This document shows positions 1 through 4,183 of a stretch of 5,559 bases of DNA, piece by piece. Within the stretch, counting starts at the first letter, position 1. Each line of letters starts with the position of its first letter. This stretch comes from Actinomycetes bacterium (lineage in GTDB: Bacteria > Actinomycetota > Actinomycetes > Propionibacteriales > Propionibacteriaceae). The translations under genes were made by a program, and so were the position numbers. The DNA lies in contig JAEWIK010000363.1 in assembly GCA_023387135.1 (NCBI GenBank), positions 1 to 5,559 on the forward strand. Reading direction: 5' to 3'. The notes beneath the pieces are model-generated. The model was not told the DNA's origin. It saw nothing but the letters and a program-made list of their open reading frames with translations, and searched no databases.

Positions 1-616
1 GGATCACGATGGCGAGCAGCGCGACCGCCGCGCCGCCGTACAGCCCCCACCTGGTCAGGGCGTCCCACACCGACGGGCTGTCGCCGCCACGGGCGTACAG
101 GCCCTCGGCGCTGGTCAGGTCGGCGGCGTTCCGCCAGGTGACTGTCGTCCCCGACACGGTGCTCTGGCCGCTGTGGTCCATCACCTTGCCGGGGAACGTG
201 ACGGCGACCTCGAAGGCGTCGACCCGGGACGGGAAGTCCTCCCCCAGGCTCGGCCGCCACGAGAAGACGAACTCCTTGCCCTCGTGCCTGACGTGCAGGT
301 TCGCGTCGCCCAGCAGGCTGCCGCCGAACTTGTCGATGGTCGTGGTCCCACGCACCCGGCAGCCGATGTAGCCGTCGCGGCTGGTCGGCTCGGACGAGGT
401 GGCATCGGGGAACCAGTTGCCGCCGATCAGGTAGGCGCTGCAGAGGTCGGTGCCCTCAGGTAGTTCGGTGGCCGCGACGTCCGACCTGACCTCGACGTGG
501 AAGGTGTAGTTCACCCGGTCGTCGCGCTGCAGTTCGACATCGGCGTTGATGGCCACGCAGCCCGCGAGGAGCGGCGCCAGCATGACAGCCGCCACTGCGC
601 GTCGCCACCAGACCAT
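1..616 (-). CDS. LppM-family (DUF3153-like) lipoprotein, 3' end cut by window
   Basis: Envelope lipoprotein of the LppM/DUF3153 type. The first 205 residues are visible and the stop lies outside the window. Residues 1-20 form a lipoprotein signal peptide: a WWRR n-region, a hydrophobic stretch, and the lipobox L-A-G-C with the lipidated Cys at position 20. The mature part is beta-rich and has two further cysteines (Cys59, Cys86) that could form a disulfide. The segment around residues 141-161, with FPGKV, a short turn and T-V-T-W, matches what I recall of the LppM domain. A hydrophobic stretch begins near residue 190 (GLYGGAAVALLAIVI) and looks like the C-terminal membrane helix found in M. 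tuberculosis LppM. The ATG at 616 is chosen because signal peptide and lipobox follow directly. No Shine-Dalgarno is visible. Family assignment is from recognised sequence pattern; the function in this organism is unknown. Confidence 0.75.
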   Translation of the reverse strand, partial: MVWWRRAVAAVMLAPLLAGCVAINADVELQRDDRVNYTFHVEVRSDVAATELPEGTDLCSAYLIGGNWFPDATSSEPTSRDGYIGCRVRGTTTIDKFGGSLLGDANLHVRHEGKEFVFSWRPSLGEDFPSRVDAFEVAVTFPGKVMDHSGQSTVSGTTVTWRNAADLTSAEGLYARGGDSPSVWDALTRWGLYGGAAVALLAIVI

Positions 617-629
617 GCCAGCCAGCGTA
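617..629 (-). promoter_or_regulatory. Putative -10 box for a leaderless lppM-like transcript
   Basis: On the minus strand the hexamer TACGCT (629 to 624) fits the actinobacterial -10 pattern TANNNT. It is followed by exactly 7 nt before the ATG at 616, so transcription would begin at or next to the start codon. No Shine-Dalgarno precedes that ATG, which agrees with leaderless translation, common in actinobacteria. No recognisable -35 is present at the usual distance, so this is an inference from spacing. Confidence 0.4.
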
Positions 630-693
630 CGGCCTGCCGCCGTGCCACGCGCCTCCCGCGAGCCGACGCGCACGCCGGGACGCCCGGGGACGC

Positions 694-727
694 AGCGAGG
701 GCCGCCCCTGACGGGACGGCCCTCGCT
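694..727 (-). terminator. Hairpin terminator after rpmA, without a T tract
   Basis: An 11-bp perfect inverted repeat (694-704 with 717-727, arms AGCGAGGGCCG and CGGCCCTCGCT) is extended after one mismatch by three more G-C pairs (706-708 with 713-715), leaving a TGAC loop. It begins 14 nt past the rpmA stop codon on the minus strand. The bases after it are GC-rich rather than a T run, so it is a tract-less stem-loop, a form often seen at actinobacterial operon ends. It separates the rplU-rpmA transcript from the lipoprotein gene. Bidirectional action is possible, but no plus-strand gene ends here. Confidence 0.75.
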
Positions 728-741
728 GTGAGTCTGCTGGG

Positions 742-996
742 TTACTCGGCGATCGCGACGTTGATCACGCGGCGGCCACGGCGGGTGCCGAACTCCACCA
801 CTCCGGCGCGCAGCGCGAAGAGGGTGTCGTCGCCGCCACGTCCCACGCCCTCACCGGGGTGGAAGTGGGTGCCGTGCTGCCTGACGATGATCTCGCCGGC
901 GTTGACCTGCTCGCCGCCGAACCGCTTCACGCCGAGCCTCTGCGCGTTGGAGTCGCGGCCGTTGCGGGAAGACGAAGCGCCCTTCTTGTGTGCCAT
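742..996 (-). CDS. rpmA: 50S ribosomal protein L27
   Basis: Structural protein of the large ribosomal subunit; in the family the flexible N-terminus reaches toward the peptidyl transferase centre. The 84-residue product has the standard length and the typical L27 pattern: an N-terminal [15 protein letters not shown], then a conserved run at residues 17-30 ([14 protein letters not shown]), and GxxIVRQHGTxxHPGxxVGxGxDxTLFA through residues 34-62. It begins directly with M-A-H-K-K and has no N-terminal extension of the kind that is cleaved off in Firmicutes. The ATG at 996 follows rplU by 9 nt. The Shine-Dalgarno-like AGTGAGG overlaps the TGA stop of rplU, so the two genes are probably translationally coupled. 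It is the second gene of the rplU-rpmA operon and is followed by a hairpin terminator. obg, the usual next gene, is not here. Confidence 0.98.
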   Translation of the reverse strand: MAHKKGASSSRNGRDSNAQRLGVKRFGGEQVNAGEIIVRQHGTHFHPGEGVGRGGDDTLFALRAGVVEFGTRRGRRVINVAIAE

Positions 997-1005
997 CTCA
1001 AAACC

Positions 1006-1311
1006 TCACTTGATCCCGGTGACCTTGACCTGGGTGTACTTCTGACGGTGCCCCTGGCGCTTCTTGTAGCCCGACTTGTTCTTGTACTTCAGGATCCTGA
1101 TCTTGGGACCCTTGGTCTCGGCGAGCACCTCGGCGCTGACCTTGACCTTCTTGAGCTTGGCGGCATCAGCCGTGACTGTCTCACCGTCCACCACGAGCAA
1201 CGGAACGAGCTCGACGGAAGCGCCTACCTCGGCATCAACCCTGTCGATCTCCACCACGTCGCCCACGGCAACCTTGTGCTGGCGGCCGCCACTGCGCACG
1301 ATCGCGTACAC
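1006..1311 (-). CDS. rplU: 50S ribosomal protein L21
   Basis: Large-subunit ribosomal protein that binds 23S rRNA. The 101-residue product has the normal bacterial length and both family hallmarks: the N-terminal [14 protein letters not shown] and the basic C-terminal rRNA-binding segment at about 70-97 with K-I-R-I-L-K-Y-K, then [10 protein letters not shown]. The start codon is GTG at 1311, fixed by the invariant YAIVxxGGxQ start. The Shine-Dalgarno is weak (a GAGAGTGGG stretch upstream, further than ideal). The gene is first in a two-gene operon with rpmA, 9 nt downstream, and is preceded by a leader of about 110 nt with a strong stem-loop, so control at the mRNA level is plausible. The gene expected upstream in mycobacteria, an RNase E/G gene, is replaced here by a hydrolase gene. 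Confidence 0.98.
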   Translation of the reverse strand: MYAIVRSGGRQHKVAVGDVVEIDRVDAEVGASVELVPLLVVDGETVTADAAKLKKVKVSAEVLAETKGPKIRILKYKNKSGYKKRQGHRQKYTQVKVTGIK

Positions 1312-1351
1312 GCCTGACCCACTCTCTTACGAAACCTGTCACGTCTGTTCG

Positions 1352-1384
1352 CCGGTGCGCGCATTGGTTGTCGCGGATCACCGG
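1352..1384 (-). promoter_or_regulatory. Stem-loop in the rplU leader
   Basis: In the transcript direction the leader folds as CCGGUG, a 3-nt bulge AUC, CGCG, a 10-nt loop (ACAACCAAUG), CGCG, CACCGG. This gives ten base pairs in two helices (1379-1384 with 1352-1357, 1372-1375 with 1358-1361). It lies about 40 nt upstream of the GTG start. Ribosomal protein leaders, including the L21 leader known in Firmicutes, often bind their own protein, so autoregulation is possible. I do not recognise it as a member of a known RNA family. Confidence 0.45.
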
Positions 1385-1431
1385 GGGAAGCCCGCCGCCG
1401 ACAACGAAGCCAGAGCGAGCACCGAGGGTCA

Positions 1432-1461
1432 AGAATACGTTCCCGGAAGCGGGAGGGTCAA
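1432..1461 (-). promoter_or_regulatory. Promoter for the rplU-rpmA operon
   Basis: On the minus strand TTGACC (1461 to 1456) and TATTCT (1437 to 1432) are separated by 18 nt, close to the housekeeping sigma consensus TTGACA/TATAAT. Transcription would start near 1425, giving a leader of about 114 nt before rplU. The -35 box includes the TGA stop codon of the upstream hydrolase gene, so promoter and coding end overlap. A second TTGACC at 1432 to 1427 has no matching -10 downstream. Confidence 0.6.
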
Positions 1462-2135
1462 ACTCGACCGGCTGCCGCGCTCGCGCGAGCCAGGATGAAG
1501 CCCGCCGCGGCAGCAGCCATGGTACCCACAGTCGCGGGCAGCCGCTCTCGTCCGGCCGCGCTCCTGGCGTCGGGCCCGTGGGTCCTGCCCTCCAGCGTGA
1601 CAAGGGATGCGGGCGCGGTGCCCAGCGCCGCGAGCGCGTCGCTCACCTCGGCGGCCCCTCCGAAGGGGTCGCCCTCGGTCTGGAGGACGAGGCTGTCGGC
1701 GGCCACCCTCGCCAGCTCGTCCACCCGGGTCTTCTCGGGCCTGCCGGGAGGATGCAGCGGGAACGCCGAGAGCACGAGCCCGAGGGCCGGCTCCTCGTAG
1801 CACCTGCACGCCACCCTCGCGCCGGTGCTGCGTCCACCGACGAACAGCGGCACGGCGGGGAAGAGTGCCGCCACCTCGCGGAGGGCCGCCTTCCAGGCCC
1901 TGTCCAGCGAGGCCGCCGGCCCCGCCACCGCCCGTCCGGCGACCTTCCACGGCTGTTCGAACCTGAGCACGGTGACGCCCGAGGCGGGCAGTCCTGCCGC
2001 GAGCCCCGCGAGGTCGGGCGCGTCGATGCCGCCGCCCGCGCCGTGGCCCAGCACGAGGACCGCCGCCTGTTCGGACGCCCGCGACACGTGCAGCCTGCCC
2101 AGCTCGCCCGGCGCCACCTCGACCTCGTGTTCCAC
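1458..2135 (-). CDS. Alpha/beta hydrolase, Tex30/KANL3-like family
   Basis: Predicted cytoplasmic serine hydrolase with unknown substrate. Counting from the chosen GTG at 2135 the protein has 225 residues, the usual size of this family. Visible motifs are LVLGHGAGGGIDAPDL (about 27-42; strand and oxyanion region), the nucleophile elbow G-R-S-T-G with Ser103, the segment SAFPLHPPGRPEKTR (about 123-137) typical of the COG3571-like group, E-G-D-P-F-G with the likely acid Asp156, and R-T-H-G with the likely catalytic His186. The reading frame stays open to an ATG at 2186. However, that start and the ATG at 2171 lie inside the divergent promoter/operator and lack a Shine-Dalgarno. GTG at 2117 (GAGG 5 nt upstream) is another option. 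The gene is divergent from the GntR-ABC operon and may share its control. Family is clear; exact start and role are not. Confidence 0.85.
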   Translation of the reverse strand: MEHEVEVAPGELGRLHVSRASEQAAVLVLGHGAGGGIDAPDLAGLAAGLPASGVTVLRFEQPWKVAGRAVAGPAASLDRAWKAALREVAALFPAVPLFVGGRSTGARVACRCYEEPALGLVLSAFPLHPPGRPEKTRVDELARVAADSLVLQTEGDPFGGAAEVSDALAALGTAPASLVTLEGRTHGPDARSAAGRERLPATVGTMAAAAAGFILARASAAAGRV

Positions 2136-2171
2136 GTCCCTATGGTGACGCGTGCTCGGGCGGTCCACCAT

Positions 2172-2196
2172 CTGTATATACTGCATATGAACAGTA
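2172..2196. promoter_or_regulatory. Divergent promoter and candidate GntR/YtrA operator
   Basis: This A/T-rich island in GC-rich DNA holds a plus-strand -10 box TATACT (2177-2182), placing the start of the GntR transcript near 2189. No good -35 is visible. Two imperfect palindromes overlap it: CTGT-n2-ATA-n5-TAT-n2-ACAG (2172-2194) and TACTG-n8-CAGTA (2179-2196). There is also a perfect GTATATAC (2174-2181). GT...AC palindromes are typical of GntR-family operators. On the minus strand TACTGT (2196 to 2191) fits TANNNT and could serve the hydrolase gene. A repressor bound here would block both directions. The operator role is inferred from position and symmetry. Confidence 0.55.
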
Positions 2197-2209
2197 GGGA
2201 CGGAGGCCG

Positions 2210-2611
2210 ATGCGCATCACAGTGACCAACGCGTCGCCGCTGCCGATCTATGAGCAGATCACCCAGCAGGTCAAGCAGGCGATCCTCACGGGGGAGGTGG
2301 CGGCCGGAGCCGCGCTGCCCTCGATCAGGCAACTCGCCCGCGACCTCAGGGTGAGCGTGATCACCACCACCCGCGCCTACAACGACCTCGCCCGTGACGG
2401 CTTCATCGTCAGCGTCCCCGGCAAGGGCGCCTTCGTCCAGCCCGTCAACAGCGACCTCATCCGCGAGCAGGTGCTCGTCGAACTGGAGGCAGCGCTCGGC
2501 GAGCTCGTGACGCGGGCGCGCCTCGTCGGGCTCACGCGCGACGACCTCACCGCCATGCTCGCCGCCGCCCTCGACGACACCCCGGACGACACCACCAAGG
2601 AGACCCAGTGA
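2210..2611 (+). CDS. GntR-family transcriptional regulator, YtrA type
   Basis: DNA-binding repressor expected to control its own operon. The 133 residues hold an N-terminal GntR winged helix-turn-helix (about 10-78): P-I-Y-E-Q-I opening helix, LPSIRQLARDLRVS with the recognition helix following (TTTRAYNDLARDGFI), and the wing with VPGKGAFV. Only about 55 residues follow, a short helical tail instead of the large FadR, HutC or MocR effector domains. This is the hallmark of the YtrA subfamily, whose genes usually sit with ABC transporter genes, as here. The ATG at 2210 is preceded by GGAGG only 3 nt away and AGGGA 9 nt away. The stop overlaps the start of the ATPase gene in GTGA, so expression of the two is coupled. 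The signal sensed is unknown; in studied relatives it is often cell-wall antibiotic or envelope stress. Confidence 0.93.
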   Translation: MRITVTNASPLPIYEQITQQVKQAILTGEVAAGAALPSIRQLARDLRVSVITTTRAYNDLARDGFIVSVPGKGAFVQPVNSDLIREQVLVELEAALGELVTRARLVGLTRDDLTAMLAAALDDTPDDTTKETQ

Positions 2612-3477
2612 CAGCCCAGGAAGCACCGGCCAGGACGACGGCCGCCCAGATCCGCCACCTCGACAAGAGGCTGGGCAGCTTCGCGCTGAAGGACGTCACC
2701 CTCACGATCCCCACCGGCTACATCACGGGGTTCGTCGGCCCGAACGGCGCCGGCAAGACCTCCACCATCAAGTGCCTGCTCGGCATGCTGCGTCCCGACG
2801 CCGGTGACCTGACGGTGCTCGGACGGCCGGCGGGCACCCCGAGTGAGGAGATCGGCATCGTGCTGGACTCCCCCAGCCTGGTCGGCGACTGGACGGCGCG
2901 GCAGGTGGGCAGGGCGGTCGGCGGGTTCTACTCGACCTGGGACGGCTCGGCCTACGCGGCCTGGTGCGAGAGGTTCGCCATCCCCGCCACGACGAAGGTC
3001 AAGCAGTTGTCCCGCGGCATGGGTATGAAGCTGCAACTGGCGATCGCCCTCTCCCACCGGGCGCGGCTGCTCGTGATGGACGAGCCCACCTCCGGCCTCG
3101 ACCCGCTGGCGCGTGACGACCTGCTCGGCATCCTCCAGGAGTACATGCTCGACGAGCGCAACGCGGTGCTCTTCTCCACCCACATCACCGCCGACCTCGA
3201 GAGGGTCGCGGACTACGTGGCGATCATCAACGACGGCAGGATCCTGCACGCCGAGGCGAAGGACGACCTGCTCTCCCGCTACGCGCTGGTCAGGGGAGGC
3301 CCCGGTGACCTCACCGAGGACGCGCGCCGGGTGCTCCACGGCCTGCGCGCCTTCGAGACCGGCTACGAGGCCCTGGTCGCGCTCGATGACCTCGGGCTGC
3401 TGCCCCCGGACGTCGACGCCTCGACGCCCAGCCTCGACGACCTCGTCATCCATCTCTCCCGGAAGGTTCCCCGATGA
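2608..3477 (+). CDS. ABC-2 type transporter ATP-binding protein
   Basis: Cytoplasmic nucleotide-binding subunit of an exporter, 289 residues. In order: Walker A G-P-N-G-A-G-K-T (44-51), ABC signature written L-S-R-G-M (134-138) instead of LSGGQ, Walker B RLLVMDEP (153-160) with catalytic Glu159, D-loop S-G-L-D (162-165), and H-loop His192 in S-T-H. At the expected Q-loop the sequence reads V-L-D-S-P (85-89), with Asp rather than Gln; deviations like this occur in YtrB/EcsA-like ATPases. Residues from about 215 form the variable C-terminal part. The start is GTG at 2608, overlapping the stop of the regulator gene by 4 bp, with AAGGAG (2597-2602) 5 nt upstream. The stop overlaps the permease start in ATGA. 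It should pair with that permease, probably two copies of each. The substrate cannot be inferred. Confidence 0.95.
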   Translation: MTAQEAPARTTAAQIRHLDKRLGSFALKDVTLTIPTGYITGFVGPNGAGKTSTIKCLLGMLRPDAGDLTVLGRPAGTPSEEIGIVLDSPSLVGDWTARQVGRAVGGFYSTWDGSAYAAWCERFAIPATTKVKQLSRGMGMKLQLAIALSHRARLLVMDEPTSGLDPLARDDLLGILQEYMLDERNAVLFSTHITADLERVADYVAIINDGRILHAEAKDDLLSRYALVRGGPGDLTEDARRVLHGLRAFETGYEALVALDDLGLLPPDVDASTPSLDDLVIHLSRKVPR

Positions 3478-4130
3478 CCGCCCTCCGTCCCCAGCTCGCG
3501 ATGGAGCTGTGGGTGTTGCGTCCCTACGCCCGGCAGTTCGTCCTGGTCCCGCTGATCGCGCTGGGCCTCGGCTTCCTGCAGGACACCGTCGTGCCCGTCA
3601 TGGTCGTGATGGCCGTGCTCACAGGCTCGTACGGCTTCGCCGTCACCGAGACCTCACGGCTCGAGACGCTGTTCGCCACGCTCCCGACCTCGCGGCGGAC
3701 GGTCGTGCTGGCCCGCTACCTGGTGACGGCGGGCGTACTGGTCGCCGTCGGGCTCTTCGCCGTGGCCCTCGACGGGCTGAGCGCGGCGATCAGGCAGCAG
3801 CAGTGGGACCCGACGGTGTCGGCGATGGTGCTCGGCGCCTCGCTCGCCCTCGCCGGCCTGGTGACAGCCGTCCAGTTCCCGTTCTACTTCAGGCTCGGCT
3901 ACACGCGGGCGAAGCTCGTCACCTGGGTGGCAGTCGCCGTGGTCGCGGCGCTGATCGCCTTCCTCATGATGTCCACCACCCAGTTGGGCCCGTCCCCGCT
4001 CGACCAGGTCCGGGCGCCGGCCGAAGCGGTCCCCGTCATGGTGATCGCCGGAGGGCCCCTGCTCGCCCTGCTGCTGCTCGCCTGCTCGGCGGCGGTCTCG
4101 GTGCGGCTCTACTCGCGCAAGGATCTCTAG
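3474..4130 (+). CDS. ABC-2 type transporter permease
   Basis: Integral membrane subunit of the exporter, 218 residues. Six hydrophobic segments are visible at about 22-35, 38-56, 79-99, 114-138, 147-167 and 187-209. The first two are close together, as in the ABC-2 permease family with a short first loop. The stretch at 58-83, with E-T-S-R-L-E, LPTSRR and A-R-Y-L, matches the family pattern in which an acidic/basic loop ends in LPxSRxxxVxxRYL before helix 3. The C-terminus is basic (RLYSRKDL) and presumably cytoplasmic. The ATG at 3474 overlaps the ATPase stop by 4 bp. As the only permease of the operon it probably acts as a homodimer. No terminator is evident before nadE, 53 nt further on, so read-through into nadE is possible. 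Confidence 0.9.
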   Translation: MTALRPQLAMELWVLRPYARQFVLVPLIALGLGFLQDTVVPVMVVMAVLTGSYGFAVTETSRLETLFATLPTSRRTVVLARYLVTAGVLVAVGLFAVALDGLSAAIRQQQWDPTVSAMVLGASLALAGLVTAVQFPFYFRLGYTRAKLVTWVAVAVVAALIAFLMMSTTQLGPSPLDQVRAPAEAVPVMVIAGGPLLALLLLACSAAVSVRLYSRKDL

Positions 4131-4174
4131 GAGGGCCACCGGCGACGTGGAATGCTGGGGCTCTCAGCACAGAC

Positions 4175-4179
4175 GGAGG
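4175..4179 (+). promoter_or_regulatory. Ribosome binding site of nadE
   Basis: GGAGG lies 4 nt before the ATG at 4184 and supports this start for nadE. The 53-nt gap after the permease stop shows no convincing -10/-35 pair and no intrinsic terminator, only a weak 5-bp hairpin at 4153-4169. Confidence 0.7.
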
Positions 4180-4183
4180 ACAG

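Noticed and set aside
497..1045. 182-codon open frame on the plus strand
   Set aside because: Antisense to rpmA and the lipoprotein gene start, and it spans the rpmA terminator. Not a gene.
1441..1454. TCCCG-GAAG-CGGGA hairpin as terminator of the hydrolase gene
   Set aside because: The stem is only 5 bp and no T tract follows. It falls in the spacer of the likely rplU promoter, so a terminator call is not supported.
1368..2225. 285-codon open frame on the plus strand
   Set aside because: Antisense to the hydrolase gene, which carries an intact catalytic triad; it crosses the divergent promoter and no family is recognisable.
1643..2626. 327-codon open frame on the minus strand overlapping the hydrolase and regulator genes
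   Set aside because: It overlaps the hydrolase in another frame and runs antisense through the regulator gene and the promoter region. Its Arg/Ala/Ser-rich product has no domain.
2377..3453. 358-codon open frame on the minus strand
   Set aside because: Antisense to the regulator and the ABC ATPase, both clear genes. Its composition and lack of motifs mark it as a shadow.
2608..4130. Possibility of a bacteriocin or antibiotic biosynthesis cluster around the exporter
   Set aside because: No precursor peptide, immunity gene or tailoring enzyme is visible; the hydrolase alone does not support it.
4153..4169. TGCTG/CAGCA inverted repeat as terminator between permease and nadE
   Set aside because: A 5-bp stem with a 7-nt loop and no T run is too weak to call as a terminator.
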